Source of the DNA: Halorarius litoreus
GTDB lineage: Archaea > Halobacteriota > Halobacteria > Halobacteriales > Haloarculaceae
Reading direction: 5' to 3'
Assembly: GCF_024362405.1 (NCBI RefSeq)
Contig: NZ_CP101454.1
Location: 2,666,001 to 2,730,000, forward strand
DNA length: 64,000 nucleotides
Shown: in pieces, positions 52,117 through 61,141 of the stretch
Position numbering within the stretch: the stretch's first letter is position 1
How the letters are laid out: every line of letters begins with the position of its first letter
Notes under the pieces: generated by a model
What the model saw: only the letters and a program-made list of their open reading frames with translations
What the model was told of the DNA's origin: nothing
The model's database searches: none
Made by a program: the position numbers and the translations under genes

Positions 52117-52743
52117 ATGGGACTGTTGCCGTCGCGCGTGTTCGCGAACCCCGACCCCGAGGCGCCCCGCGTCCTCGACATCGAGGGCGCCGATGCCGAC
52201 CGAGCGTTCGAAGCCCTCTCCTCTGAGACCGCTCGCCGTATCCTCGCCGTCATCTACGAACAGCCACGCACCCCGACAGAGGTGCGCGAAGAGGTCGGCA
52301 CGTCGCTCCAGAACGTCCACTACCATCTCGACAAACTCGAATCGGCGGAGCTCATCGAGCCCGCCGGCACCGGCTACTCGGAGAAGGGCAACGAGATGAC
52401 CGTCTACGCCCCGCGCAACGAGGCGCTCGTGCTGTTCGCGGGCCACGACCACGACCGGTCACGACTCGAATCGCTCCTCGGGCGCGTCCTCTCGCTGTTC
52501 GTCGTGCTCGTGACCGCGACGGCCGCCGTCGCGCTCCTGACGCGTGAGCAAGCTCGGGAGGCGGGCGGACAGGCGGTCTCGCTCGCTACGGAGTCGTCGG
52601 CCGACGGTGCTGGCGGCGCGAGTGCCGCCCCCACACAGCCGGGGCTCGTCGAATCGCTCGTCGCGGAGCCGGCGTTCCTGTTCTTCCTCGGCGGGGTGCT
52701 GATGCTCGCCGCCATCACGGCGTACTGGTACGTTCGGGAGTAA
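52117..52743 (+). CDS. ArsR-type winged-helix regulator with C-terminal membrane helices
   Basis: A 208-residue protein with an N-terminal ArsR-like winged helix (about 20-95): AFEALSSETARRILAVIYEQ, TPTEVREEVGTSLQNVHYHL and LDKLESAELIEPAG. Then LLGRVLSLFVVLVTATAAVALL, a polar external loop with small residues, and FLFFLGGVLMLAAITAYWYVRE. The two helices make it a membrane-bound DNA-binding protein, a form common in haloarchaea. The start at MGLLPSRVF was chosen because the longer in-frame region contains the inverted repeat at 52062-52082. Confidence 0.85.
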   Translation: MGLLPSRVFANPDPEAPRVLDIEGADADRAFEALSSETARRILAVIYEQPRTPTEVREEVGTSLQNVHYHLDKLESAELIEPAGTGYSEKGNEMTVYAPRNEALVLFAGHDHDRSRLESLLGRVLSLFVVLVTATAAVALLTREQAREAGGQAVSLATESSADGAGGASAAPTQPGLVESLVAEPAFLFFLGGVLMLAAITAYWYVRE

Positions 52744-52750
52744 ATCGGGG

Positions 52751-53431
52751 TTACGCGGGCGCTTCTTCGGTTTCTTCAGCGGGAACCGTCTCGATGAGGC
52801 GGGCGATCTCCTCGGGAAGCGACTGCTCGCCCGTCTTCGTCCGCACCGTCACCATGCCGAACGGCGCGACGTCGAGCACCAGCAGCTCCTCGCCGGGTTC
52901 GACCCCGGCGTCGGCGAGATACCGGAGTTCCTCGTCGCCCTGATGGCGAATCCGGCGGACGATCACCCGGTCGCCCTCGCTCGCGGTGGCGAGCCGGGTG
53001 GTCTCGGCGGCGTCGGGGAGCTTGAGGTCGCGGTCGGGAATCGGGTCGCCGTGGGGGTCCGAGACGGGGTGGCCGAGCACCTCCGCGATGCGGTCGGTGA
53101 GTTCGTCCGAGACGTGGTGTTCGAGCCGGTCGGCCTCCTCGTGGACGTCCGCCCAGTCGTAGTCGAGCGCCTCGGTGAGGAACGATTCGAGCAGGCGGTG
53201 GTGTCTGAGGATCTCGAGGGCGACGACCTCTCCCTCGTCGGTGAGCGTCACGCCGCGGTACTCCTCTCGGTCGACGAGCCCGCGCTCCTCGAGCTTCTTG
53301 ATCATGCTCGACACCGTGGGAGGCGTCACGTCGAGATAGTCGGCGATCTCCGAGGTCGAGACGCGCTCGCCCGTCTCGTTCTCGATGGAGTAAATGGCCT
53401 TGATGTAGTCCTCCATCACGGCGCTGAGCAT
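52751..53431 (-). CDS. DtxR/MntR-family metal-dependent repressor
   Basis: A 226-residue metalloregulator. The N-terminal winged helix (about 1-65) opens MEDYIKAIYSIENETGERVS and continues TPPTVSSMIKKLEERGLVD. Metal-site residues include D8, H78 and the D101-x-x-E104-H105 group (HEEADRLEHHVSDEL). Where iron-sensing DtxR has Cys, D101 stands, which favours manganese over iron. A C-terminal FeoA-like SH3 domain (RYLADAGVEPGEELLVLDV) is present. It is the last gene of the leftward metal-uptake operon and probably represses it through the palindrome at 56617-56636. Confidence 0.88.
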   Translation of the reverse strand: MLSAVMEDYIKAIYSIENETGERVSTSEIADYLDVTPPTVSSMIKKLEERGLVDREEYRGVTLTDEGEVVALEILRHHRLLESFLTEALDYDWADVHEEADRLEHHVSDELTDRIAEVLGHPVSDPHGDPIPDRDLKLPDAAETTRLATASEGDRVIVRRIRHQGDEELRYLADAGVEPGEELLVLDVAPFGMVTVRTKTGEQSLPEEIARLIETVPAEETEEAPA

Positions 53432-53467
53432 CGTTGCCCTCCGTAGTATCCGGGTGAGGATAGTTCT

Positions 53468-53767
53468 TTACACCGCGTCGTTCGGGTCGTACTCGGCCTG
53501 CATCCGAGCGACCTCGGTCGCGAACCGCTCCCGTGTCTCCGAATCCTCGACCGTATCGAGGTTCTGTGGCTCGGCCTCGACGGCGGCTTTCGTCTCCCGG
53601 GCCGGCCCTGTGAACGACGTGAGCGCCCGTTCCTTTCGCAACACGCGGGTCCCGTCGGGTGTCGCGTACAGCAGGATGACGATGTTCTGTTCGTCGTCGG
53701 AGAACGTTCGCTCGACGAGCCAGACGCGAACCGTCTCGCCCGCCGCCGACTGTCCGTGCGTGTCCAT
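53468..53767 (-). CDS. Hypothetical protein, 99 residues
   Basis: A small acidic protein (ETVRVWLVERTFSDDEQNIV, LLYATPDGTRVLRKERALT, VEDSETRERFATEVARMQAEYD) with a beta-rich first half and a helical end. It has no Cys or His cluster, and no membrane segment or signal. Two-strand-plus-helix proteins of this kind are common in haloarchaea, but I do not recognise the family. It lies between the permease gene (58 bp) and the repressor gene (36 bp) on the same strand, so it may belong to the metal-uptake operon. Confidence 0.7.
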   Translation of the reverse strand: MDTHGQSAAGETVRVWLVERTFSDDEQNIVILLYATPDGTRVLRKERALTSFTGPARETKAAVEAEPQNLDTVEDSETRERFATEVARMQAEYDPNDAV

Positions 53768-53825
53768 ACTGACCTATCGGTCGGCCGAACGGATAGCTGA
53801 TTCGTCGAACGCGGCGTCGACACCA

Positions 53826-54800
53826 TCAGTCGGCCGGCTCCGACACCGGGTCACGCTGTTCGGTCGCGGCGGTCGCGGCGGTCGGCCCGACCAGCCCGAG
53901 CTTGCTCACCACGACGGCGAGCAGATACACTCCCACAGCCACCAGAACTATGACGCCGCCCGCGGTCGCCTCGTAGGCGTACGAGAGCGTGATACCGACG
54001 AGCACTGCCACCTCGGCAAGGACGACCGACCAGGCGAGCGCGGCGCGGAACGACGTTGCGAGCTGGGTGGCGGCTGCGACCGGCACCACGAGCATCGCCG
54101 CGACGAGGATGACGCCCATGATCTGCATCGCGCCGACGACGACGAGCGCAGTCAGCACGACCATCATGCGGTTGTACCAGTCGACGGGGATGCCGGCAAC
54201 TTCGGCGGCGACCTCGTCGAACGTGACGAACAGCAGCTGTTTGTACGTCACGACCACCGTCCCGACGATGAGACCGAACAGCGCGAGCAGGATGGCCGCG
54301 TTCTCGACCGAGACCGTCGCGAGGTTGCCGAACAGGTACTGGTTGACGCCGACAGCCAGCCCACCTGCGTTCAGCGAGATGAGGACGGTCCCGAGCGCGA
54401 ACCCGGTCGACAGCACGATGGCCATCGACACGTCGTTGTAGGCGTCGGTCACCTCAGAGATGACCTCGATGAGCAGCGCCGCGAGCATCGCGACGACGAT
54501 AGCGGTCAGATACGGCGAGATACCGAACCCCCCGACGGCGTTCGCGAACAGGCCGACGGCGACGCCGGCGAACGCCGTGTGTGCCAGCGCGTCGCCGATG
54601 AGCGCGAGCTGTCGATGGACGAGGAACGTCCCGATGAGCGGGGCCATCACCCCGATACAGATGCCGACCAGGAACGCCCGTTGCATGAAGCCGTACGTCA
54701 GCATCTGGATACCGAACTCGTCGGCGACCGCACCCACGAACGCCATCCACGCCTCGACGAGCACGGCGAGCTGGTCGAACGGGACCACGAGCGGCATCAT
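53826..54800 (-). CDS. Metal ABC transporter permease (ZnuB/MntB type)
   Basis: A 324-residue membrane component with about eight to nine helices. It matches the ABC-3 family: GICIGVMAPLIGTFLVHRQL and ALIGDALAHTAFAGVAVG near the front. Further in are STGFALGTVLISLNAGGLAV and ALVVVGAMQIMGVILVAAMLVVP-type segments. It forms the channel for zinc or manganese import with the ATPase. The start overlaps the ATPase stop by four bases (ATGA). The metal is not decided by this subunit. Confidence 0.93.
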   Translation of the reverse strand: MMPLVVPFDQLAVLVEAWMAFVGAVADEFGIQMLTYGFMQRAFLVGICIGVMAPLIGTFLVHRQLALIGDALAHTAFAGVAVGLFANAVGGFGISPYLTAIVVAMLAALLIEVISEVTDAYNDVSMAIVLSTGFALGTVLISLNAGGLAVGVNQYLFGNLATVSVENAAILLALFGLIVGTVVVTYKQLLFVTFDEVAAEVAGIPVDWYNRMMVVLTALVVVGAMQIMGVILVAAMLVVPVAAATQLATSFRAALAWSVVLAEVAVLVGITLSYAYEATAGGVIVLVAVGVYLLAVVVSKLGLVGPTAATAATEQRDPVSEPAD

Positions 54801-55540
54801 CCGAGTGCCTCCGCGAACGCCGTCGGGTCGGTGCCGTAGGTCCGCGCGAGCGCGTCGCTGCCGACGAACTCCTCGGCCGGGCCGTCGAAGAACACCTTGC
54901 GGTTGAGACAGACGACGCGGTCGGCGTTCGTCGCCACCGCACCCAAATCGTGCTCGACGAGGAACACGGTGATGCCCTCCTCGTTGAGTTCGTTCACGAG
55001 GGCGTAGAACGCCTCGACGGACTCGGCGTCGACGCCGACGGTCGGCTCGTCGAGGACGAGCAGGTCCGCCTCCGCAGCGAGCGCCCGGGCGATGAACGCA
55101 CGCTGTCGCTGACCGCCCGACAGCTGCGTGATTCGGCGGCTGGCGAACGCCGTCATCCCCACACGCTCGAGCGCGGCCTCGACGACTTCTCGGTCCTCGC
55201 TCCCGACGCGGCCGTAGCCCGCGTGCGCGAACCGCCCCATCGTGACGACCTCGCGGACGGTGACGGGCATCGCCTTCGCGGCGGCGGCGTGCTGGCCGAC
55301 GTAGCCGATGCGGGTGCCGTCGTCGAACGCGGTCGCGGGCTGGCCGAACAGTCTGACCCCGCCGCTGTCGGGTCCGAGCAGCCCGAGCCCGAGCTTGACC
55401 AGTGTGGACTTCCCCGAGCCGTTCGGGCCGACGAGCGCGACGAACTCGCCAGACTCGACGCCGAACGTCACGTCCTCGACCACCGGGGTCGAGGTGTAGC
55501 CGAACGTGACACCGTCGTACGCGAGCACGGACTCGCTCAT
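54797..55540 (-). CDS. Metal ABC transporter ATP-binding protein (ZnuC/MntA type)
   Basis: A 247-residue ABC ATPase. Walker A is VGPNGSGKSTLVK, the Q-loop lies in RIGYVGQHAAAA, the signature LSGGQRQR, Walker B DLLVLDEPTVGVD, and the switch His in FLVEHDLG. The opening ESVLAYDGVTFGYTSTPVVE is typical. It energises the uptake complex with the permease and the binding protein. The stop overlaps the permease start, and the start overlaps the binding-protein stop, so all three are translationally coupled. Confidence 0.95.
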   Translation of the reverse strand: MSESVLAYDGVTFGYTSTPVVEDVTFGVESGEFVALVGPNGSGKSTLVKLGLGLLGPDSGGVRLFGQPATAFDDGTRIGYVGQHAAAAKAMPVTVREVVTMGRFAHAGYGRVGSEDREVVEAALERVGMTAFASRRITQLSGGQRQRAFIARALAAEADLLVLDEPTVGVDAESVEAFYALVNELNEEGITVFLVEHDLGAVATNADRVVCLNRKVFFDGPAEEFVGSDALARTYGTDPTAFAEALG

Positions 55541-56613
55541 TCGAAGTTCCTCCACTGCTCGGCCCAGCCGTCGGGGCCGACCTCCTTCGGGAGCTTGTTC
55601 CCGAGGACGACCTCGAACGTGGGCATGTTGATGTTGTAGGCTATCTCCTCGTACCCCCACTCGTTCTCGACCCAGTCCTCGCGGACACCGGCGTACGGCG
55701 TCACGGGGAAGTACGCCTCGACGCCGGTTTCGGTGACGAGCTGCTTGGCGGGCCGGCGGGTCTCGAAGACGCCCGCCCCCACGTACTTGATGTCGTTCTC
55801 GTCGATGACCTCCTTCGCCTCCGCGATGTCGGAGGGCTTCACGTCGCCGCTGGCCGCGAGGTTCGTCACGAGCGGCCGCATCTGCACCCCGTATCGGGTG
55901 CCGATGTACTGGAAGGCGTTGTGCGCCGCCAACTGGACCACGTCACGTTCGGCCGCGTCGAAGATGGCCTGATAGTCGGCGTCGATCCGCTCCAGAACCT
56001 CGGTCTTGTACGTCTCGGCGTTCTCGCGGACCGTCTCCTCGTGGTCGGGGACGAGGTCGACGAACCCCTCGGTGATGTTGTCGACTGATTGCTTGGCGCG
56101 CTGTGGGTCGAGCCAGAAGTGGGGGTCTCTCCCGCGGTTCTTCCCGACGCCCTCCTCGTCGGGGTCGAGACTCGCCGCGAGCGACTCCAGTTTCACGCCC
56201 TCGCGGACGTTGATGAGTCGGGTGTCCGCGTTATCGTCCTCGAGCGTCTGGATGGCGCGGTCGGCCCACGGCTGGAAGTCCTCACCGACGTGGACGAACG
56301 CATCCGCCTCGATGATGCGTCGCGTGATTGACGCGTTCGGCTCCCAGCCGTGGCCGTGAAGCCCCGTGGGCACGAGGTTCTCGACGGTCAGTGGCGTTCC
56401 GGCTGCGATTTTTCGTCCGAAGTCGAAGAAACTGAAGAACGATGCGACCGCAATCGGTCCTTCGCCGTCCGACCCGGTGTCGTCGCTGGCTCCACCGAGG
56501 GCTGTACAGCCAGCGAGCCCAGCAGCACAGGCTGCGCCACCGAGTTGGAGGAGGTTGCGACGGGAGAGCCGAGCAGTCGTACGTTCGCCGTGTTGCATGT
56601 GCGCCATCACCAT
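55537..56613 (-). CDS. Metal ABC transporter substrate-binding lipoprotein (ZnuA/MntC type)
   Basis: A 358-residue solute-binding protein of the A-I (cluster 9) type. A Tat-like signal (RLSRRNLLQLGG) is followed by the lipobox LAGC. Metal ligands include His in GLHGHGWEPN, His in RDPHFWLDP and a His in VQLAAHNAFQYIG. The long His-rich loop of many zinc-specific ZnuA proteins is absent, which leaves manganese open. First gene of the uptake operon. Of three nearby Met codons, I took the outermost (56613). The promoter has a TATA at 56655-56661 and an operator-like palindrome at 56617-56636. Confidence 0.9.
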   Translation of the reverse strand: MVMAHMQHGERTTARLSRRNLLQLGGAACAAGLAGCTALGGASDDTGSDGEGPIAVASFFSFFDFGRKIAAGTPLTVENLVPTGLHGHGWEPNASITRRIIEADAFVHVGEDFQPWADRAIQTLEDDNADTRLINVREGVKLESLAASLDPDEEGVGKNRGRDPHFWLDPQRAKQSVDNITEGFVDLVPDHEETVRENAETYKTEVLERIDADYQAIFDAAERDVVQLAAHNAFQYIGTRYGVQMRPLVTNLAASGDVKPSDIAEAKEVIDENDIKYVGAGVFETRRPAKQLVTETGVEAYFPVTPYAGVREDWVENEWGYEEIAYNINMPTFEVVLGNKLPKEVGPDGWAEQWRNFE

Positions 56614-56616
56614 ATG

Positions 56617-56636
56617 AGATTTGACGTGTCTAATCT
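56617..56636. promoter_or_regulatory. Near-perfect 20-bp palindrome at the metal-uptake promoter
   Basis: Arms AGATTTGAC (56617-56625) and GTCTAATCT (56628-56636) differ at one position around a 2-bp centre. It lies between the TATA box at 56655-56661 and the ATG at 56613, across the expected transcription start. This is where a repressor would block transcription, and a DtxR/MntR-type gene is the last gene of the same operon. Binding is inferred. Confidence 0.6.
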
Positions 56637-56654
56637 AATCTTTGCCAAGCTCCA

Positions 56655-56661
56655 ATTTATA
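56655..56661 (-). promoter_or_regulatory. TATA box of the metal-uptake operon
   Basis: Read leftward, TATAAAT lies about 45 bases before the ATG at 56613, so the message would have a leader of roughly 15-20 bases containing part of the palindrome. It is a good TATA match in an AT-rich island. Confidence 0.6.
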
Positions 56662-56736
56662 CGTTTGCAATTCGGCCAGCGGGGACGCAGCACACGGCAT
56701 GGAAACCGTTTTTCGCGGCGCGCCCGGAGACCGGGT

Positions 56737-58008
56737 ATGGAACTACGAGCCGTCGCGGACCTCGCGCCTGACGAGCGGACGGCGCTGTTCGAGCGGGACG
56801 CCGGGGTCGCGGACGCCCGGGACACCGCCCGGGACATCGTCGGCCGTGTCCGCGAGGAGGGCGACGTCGCGCTCCGCCAGCTCTCGAAGGAGTTCGACGA
56901 CGTCGACGTGGGGAACCTCGACATCACCGACGAGGCAGAACGCGCGTACGAGCGCCTCGACGCCGACCTGCGTGACCACGTCGAGACTGCCGCGGCGAAC
57001 ATCGAAGCGTTCCACGAGGCGCAACTGCCCGACGACTGGCGCCGCGAGTTCGACGACCGCGAACTCGGGCGGCGCTACCGCCCCCTCGAACGGGTGGGCG
57101 CGTACGTCCCCGGGGGGACTGCCGCGTACCCCTCCAGTGCGCTGATGGGGGTCATCCCGGCGAAGGTAGCGGGCGTCGACCACGTCGCCGTCGCCACTCC
57201 CCCCGCGGCGGACCTCAACGACACGACGCTCGCTGCCATTCACGTCGCCGGCGCCGACGCCGTCTACCAGGTCGGCGGCGCACAGGCCATCGCGGCGCTC
57301 GCGTACGGCACCGAGACCGTCGCTCGCGTCCAGAAGATCGTCGGCCCCGGCAACCGGTTCGTCACCGCCGCCAAAGCAGAAGTCCGCGAGGACTGCGAGA
57401 TCGACTTCCTGGCGGGTCCCTCCGAGGTGCTCGTGGTCGCGGACGACACGGCCGACCCCGAGCTCGTGGCCGCGGACCTCGTCGCCCAGGCCGAACACGA
57501 CCCGAACGCATCCGTCGTCGCCGTCACGGACGACGAGGCGACGGGCGAGGCAATCGTCGAGGCGGCCCACGAGCAGGCCGCCGACCGCGACCGCCGTGAG
57601 GTCATCGAGCAGGCGTTCGAGAACGACGCCTCGGGCGTGTTCGTCGCCCGGTCGATGTCCGAGGCCGTGCTCTTCGCGGCGGAGTACGCCGCCGAACACC
57701 TCTCGATTCAGGCCGACGAGGACGAAGAACTGCTGGAGCGCATCGACGTGGGTGGCAGCGTGTTCCTCGGGCCGTTCTCCCCCGTGGCGGCGGGTGACTA
57801 CGCCGCCGGCCCGAACCACGTCCTTCCCACGGGCGGGCTGGCGAAGACGCACGGCGGCCTGTCGGTCGACCACTTCCTGGTGTCCCAGACCGTCCAGCGG
57901 CTCGACCGCGACGCCCTCTCGGGCATCGCCGACACGGTCACGGCACTCGCGGAGGCCGAGGGGCTGGAAGCACACGCCGAGAGCGTCCGCAAGCGGTTCG
58001 AGGAGTAA
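56737..58008 (+). CDS. hisD: Histidinol dehydrogenase
   Basis: A 423-residue enzyme for the last two steps of histidine synthesis, from histidinol to histidine with [52 protein letters not shown] and the [12 protein letters not shown] segment with the catalytic Glu-His are present. Zinc ligands are spread through these motifs and [20 protein letters not shown]. Full length. No other his gene is near, as is common in haloarchaea. It is divergent from the metal-uptake operon; a TATA-like GTTTTTCG lies at about 56707-56714. Confidence 0.97.
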   Translation: MELRAVADLAPDERTALFERDAGVADARDTARDIVGRVREEGDVALRQLSKEFDDVDVGNLDITDEAERAYERLDADLRDHVETAAANIEAFHEAQLPDDWRREFDDRELGRRYRPLERVGAYVPGGTAAYPSSALMGVIPAKVAGVDHVAVATPPAADLNDTTLAAIHVAGADAVYQVGGAQAIAALAYGTETVARVQKIVGPGNRFVTAAKAEVREDCEIDFLAGPSEVLVVADDTADPELVAADLVAQAEHDPNASVVAVTDDEATGEAIVEAAHEQAADRDRREVIEQAFENDASGVFVARSMSEAVLFAAEYAAEHLSIQADEDEELLERIDVGGSVFLGPFSPVAAGDYAAGPNHVLPTGGLAKTHGGLSVDHFLVSQTVQRLDRDALSGIADTVTALAEAEGLEAHAESVRKRFEE

Positions 58009-58051
58009 CGCTGGCGCCAACGTTTTACCGGAGTAGCCGAATCCAATACAC

Positions 58052-58405
58052 ATGAGCACCGTCGACACCTCGGACGTCGTCCGCGCCACCGAGGACGCGG
58101 CCTCGCAGGCCCTCGACCTCATGGAGGTCGAGGGGATGGACACGGAGACGGGTGGCCTCCGCCTGTTCGTCCAGCAGGGGGGCTGTGCCGGACTCTCCTA
58201 CGGGATGCGCTTCGAGCACGAGCCCGAGGAGGACGACCGCATCTTCGAGCACCACGGGCTCCGCCTCATCATCGACCCGTCGAGCATGAACTACATCGAG
58301 GGCTCGGTCCTGGAGTTCGAGGGCGGCCTGCAGGGCGCGGGGTTCCACGTCCAGAACCCGAACATCGAGAGCGAGTGTGGCTGCGGCGAGTCGTTCCGGA
58401 CGTAG
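58052..58405 (+). CDS. IscA/HesB-like iron-sulfur carrier
   Basis: A 117-residue A-type carrier protein. The three conserved cysteines are C45 (QQGGCAGLSYGMRF), C109 and C111 (ESECGCGESF). GLRLIIDPSSMNYIEGSVLEF is typical of the family. It would pass Fe-S clusters to target proteins. It lies 43 bp after hisD on the same strand and may be cotranscribed, though a functional link is not obvious. Full length. Confidence 0.93.
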   Translation: MSTVDTSDVVRATEDAASQALDLMEVEGMDTETGGLRLFVQQGGCAGLSYGMRFEHEPEEDDRIFEHHGLRLIIDPSSMNYIEGSVLEFEGGLQGAGFHVQNPNIESECGCGESFRT

Positions 58406-58430
58406 CCGCCGCTCGCTGGTCGTCGACGCC

Positions 58431-58450
58431 GCCGGGGCAGTCGCCCCGGC
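58431..58450. terminator. Hairpin between convergent genes
   Basis: GCCGGGGC (58431-58438) pairs perfectly with GCCCCGGC (58443-58450) around an AGTC loop, in the 60 bp between the IscA-like and dodecin stops. It has no T-tract, but its position suits a bidirectional transcription end or 3' mRNA stabiliser. Confidence 0.55.
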
Positions 58451-58465
58451 TCGCTGCTGCGCGCG

Positions 58466-58672
58466 TTACTGCGCGTCCGACAGTTCGAACGCGACTTTCA
58501 CTTCCGCCTGGTACTCCCGGCCGTCTACGGACGCGATTTCGACGCCCAGTTCCTCGACTTCGACCCACTTCACGTCGTCGATCGTCGCCTCCGCTCGGTC
58601 GATGGCGTCGTCGGCTGCGGCGTCGAAACTCTCCGGACTCGTCCCGATCAGGGTGATCTTCTTGAAGACCAT
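58466..58672 (-). CDS. Dodecin (flavin-binding/storage protein)
   Basis: A 68-residue dodecin, a small protein that assembles into a dodecamer and binds flavins. [20 protein letters not shown] opens the fold, followed by [21 protein letters not shown] and EVKVAFEL. The Trp in DVKWVEVEE is the residue that stacks on the flavin in the haloarchaeal protein. Full length. It stands alone. Halobacterium dodecin stores riboflavin/lumichrome; the same role is inferred. Confidence 0.93.
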   Translation of the reverse strand: MVFKKITLIGTSPESFDAAADDAIDRAEATIDDVKWVEVEELGVEIASVDGREYQAEVKVAFELSDAQ

Positions 58673-58718
58673 CGCGTCCCCGGGTTGGCGGGGGTCGGTC
58701 GTAAAGCTATGCCCCGTG

Positions 58719-59417
58719 CTAGCTCGTGTCTGTTTCCAGTCGCGCGGCCAGCGCCCCGACCACGTCCGTGAGGTAGGCGGTGCCCCAGACGGCGACGAGT
58801 ATCGCACCGAGGGTGTTGAACACGAGGTCGAGCATCGTGTCGTCGAGGCCGTACTGGGTGAGCACCGAGTCGCTACCGAGTGCGGCTGCGGCCTCGCCGA
58901 TGATGAACTCTAACACCTCCCAGAACACGCCGAACGCGATCGTGACGAGCAGGATGAACACGAACATGAACTTCGGGGGGAGGCGGACGTCCTCGTTGTG
59001 GACGTCGACGGCGCGAGCCACCGAGTAGCCGACCGCAGCGACGACGCTCGCCGACAGCGCGTGGGTCATGTGGTCCCACCACCACGTGTTCTTGTAGAAC
59101 GAGCCGTTGGGAACGTCGAGCCCGGCGCTCTGGAGCACGACGACGACGGGTTCGGGAAAGCCGAGGGTGCCGAGCGAGTGGAGGAACACCGCCGCCGTGA
59201 TCCACAGCGTCAGGCCAGCGTCCATCGGAATCTCGTAGTCGCGTTCGAGTATCGGTGGGAGCTGCGCCACCGCGAGCGCGACGGCGGCGTTGACGACGAT
59301 GCCGGTGTTGCCCCGGTCGAGCCCGATGAAGAAGATGCCGATGAGCCCGACTTCCATGAGCCACGTGAGCTGGCGCTGTCTGCGGGCGCTCACGCCGAGT
59401 CGGTCGCGGAGCCTCAC
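58719..59417 (-). CDS. Membrane protein (YjdF/DUF2238-like)
   Basis: A 232-residue membrane protein with about six helices starting from a GTG. Segments include [39 protein letters not shown] and [20 protein letters not shown], with a His pair in a helix as in DUF2238. [20 protein letters not shown] and the aspartate-rich [19 protein letters not shown] end it. The D-x-x-x-D-x-x-x-N-T-x-G pattern is typical of that family, whose function is unknown. The start overlaps the stop of the upstream gene by four bases. Confidence 0.83.
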   Translation of the reverse strand: MRLRDRLGVSARRQRQLTWLMEVGLIGIFFIGLDRGNTGIVVNAAVALAVAQLPPILERDYEIPMDAGLTLWITAAVFLHSLGTLGFPEPVVVVLQSAGLDVPNGSFYKNTWWWDHMTHALSASVVAAVGYSVARAVDVHNEDVRLPPKFMFVFILLVTIAFGVFWEVLEFIIGEAAAALGSDSVLTQYGLDDTMLDLVFNTLGAILVAVWGTAYLTDVVGALAARLETDTS

Positions 59418-60064
59418 GGCGTCACCTCCTCGAGCCCGGGAATGCCGTCTTCGCTGCGACGCCGTCGCCGGAAGTAGAACTCGAAGACGACGCCGGCGCC
59501 GACGCCGGCGAGGAAGGAGGCCACGAACTCGAGCATGAGTCGGCGCTCGGCGTCCGCGAGTGCCGCTTCGGAGGCGTTCACGCCCTCAGGCGGCAACAGC
59601 AGGGCCGTCCCGAGGAACACGTCGGAGCCGTAGCGGACGACGGCCCAGACGCCCGCGGCGGCCATCGTGGCGATGACAACGAACGCGACGGCGAACCGGT
59701 AGTCCATCTCGACGGGCGTCAGCAGGTCGAGTTCGACGGCGACCACGAGCGCGAGCGCCGCGACCGAGAGGTACGCCGCGACGTTCCCACGGAAGGGCGT
59801 GAACTCGACGGTGAGGACGCGCGCGACCAGCGGGAGGACCGCCAGCAACAGCACCTCCCACGGGAGCATCGCGACCGCGTCGCGGTACTTCACCGGGGGG
59901 ATGAGTGCGAGCGCCGCTACAGCGACTGCGAACCCGGCCCACAACAGGTCGTTCGTCACGACGCTGGCGACGGCCACAGCCAGGACGAACAGGATCAGCG
60001 CCCACGCCAACACGGCGTTCAGTCGGGCCGCCTCGAGGACGGACCCGACCCCGGAATCTCTCAT
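59414..60064 (-). CDS. Hypothetical six-helix membrane protein
   Basis: A 216-residue membrane protein with about six helices (AVLAWALILFVLAVAVASVV, LWAGFAVAVAALALIPPV, AYLSVAALALVVAVELDLLT, FAVAFVVIATMAAAGVWAVV and a final pair before a basic patch RRRRRS). It is the first of a two-gene unit, overlapping the next gene. I do not recognise a family. The pair may form one complex, since the two membrane proteins are translationally coupled. Confidence 0.75.
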   Translation of the reverse strand: MRDSGVGSVLEAARLNAVLAWALILFVLAVAVASVVTNDLLWAGFAVAVAALALIPPVKYRDAVAMLPWEVLLLAVLPLVARVLTVEFTPFRGNVAAYLSVAALALVVAVELDLLTPVEMDYRFAVAFVVIATMAAAGVWAVVRYGSDVFLGTALLLPPEGVNASEAALADAERRLMLEFVASFLAGVGAGVVFEFYFRRRRRSEDGIPGLEEVTP

Positions 60065-60089
60065 GGCCGGTCGTAGGAACGGCCCGACC

Positions 60090-61031
60090 TTATGTCCACA
60101 GGCCGACGTAGACGAGCGTGTAGCCGATGACCGCGACCGACACCGCGGTCAGGCCGGTCACCACCGCCCGAAGCGGGTGGCTACGGAGGTCGGCGAGCGA
60201 CCGCACCTCGACCAGCGGTAGCGGGGCCGCCAGCAGCGCGCCGATGGCGAGCAGCGAGAACACGAAGTGGTACGAGACGTCGAGCGTTGGCGCCGGGAGC
60301 AACAGCGCCGCGCCGGCGAACCCGACGCCGAGGCTCGCGCGGCCCGCGAGGTAGTCGGCGGGGTCGACGCCGTCGAGCCAGAGGTAGACGCCGAGCGCGA
60401 GCCACGCCGTCGCCAGCTCCAGATACAGCGGCGCGAGGAGGTTCAGCGTCGGATCGGCGAACAGCTCGGGGCGGGTGGCGATGAGCGTCACGTCGAGCGG
60501 GTAGAGGAACGCCGGGGGTTCACCCGTCAGCAGGTCGCCGAACGGATGCGACAGCAGACCGAGCGCCGCCGCCAGCCCGACCGTCCGGGGGCGGAGCGCG
60601 AGCCGGTCACCGAGGCTCGTCAGCGCGAGGACGACAGTCCCGAACACGAGGAGGACGCCGGCAGCGACGACTCCCGAGACGGCAGCGGTGATGGCGACGG
60701 CGCCCGCCACGACGAGTATCGCGACCGCCTGCGTCGTGCGGGTGCTAAGCGCCCACGCCGTGGCCGCCACGGCCATCGCGCCCCCGACGAGCAGCGAGTG
60801 GGTCACCGCGCGGTGGACCTGGTTCCCGGTCGCCCAGAACCCCGTCGCGGCGTCGAACACGCCGTCCGCTCCGAGGAGGCCGAGGGGTGCGTACACCATG
60901 TCGGCGTCGGGTGCGAGGCCGAACGCGCCGGCCAGCAGGCCGACCGCGAGCGCCCGCTCCCGGGACCAGCCGGCGAGGTGTGCGACGGCTGCCGCTATCG
61001 CGAACGCGACGAGGCCGTGGCCCACGAACAT
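60090..61031 (-). CDS. Metal-dependent-hydrolase-like membrane protein (DUF457/YdjM type)
   Basis: A 313-residue membrane protein with about eight to nine helices. The N-terminal MFVGHGLVAFAIAAAVAHLA, GLAPDADMVYAPLG and HRAVTHSLLVGGA carry the His/Asp residues conserved in the membrane-bound metal-dependent hydrolase family (LexA-regulated YdjM relatives). LLSHPFGDLLTGEPPAFLYP is also typical. A phosphoesterase-like role on lipids is often proposed for the family and is inferred here. It begins 110 bp from the MscS gene. Confidence 0.85.
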   Translation of the reverse strand: MFVGHGLVAFAIAAAVAHLAGWSRERALAVGLLAGAFGLAPDADMVYAPLGLLGADGVFDAATGFWATGNQVHRAVTHSLLVGGAMAVAATAWALSTRTTQAVAILVVAGAVAITAAVSGVVAAGVLLVFGTVVLALTSLGDRLALRPRTVGLAAALGLLSHPFGDLLTGEPPAFLYPLDVTLIATRPELFADPTLNLLAPLYLELATAWLALGVYLWLDGVDPADYLAGRASLGVGFAGAALLLPAPTLDVSYHFVFSLLAIGALLAAPLPLVEVRSLADLRSHPLRAVVTGLTAVSVAVIGYTLVYVGLWT

Positions 61032-61141
61032 AGCTCGTCGTAGTCGACGTGCAGATAAATATTACGCGCCGTGCGGTGTGTCAGCGTGTCGGTTCCCGGT
61101 GCGTGGGTACTCAGTCTCACCGGTTGGCACGTTGGACTGCC

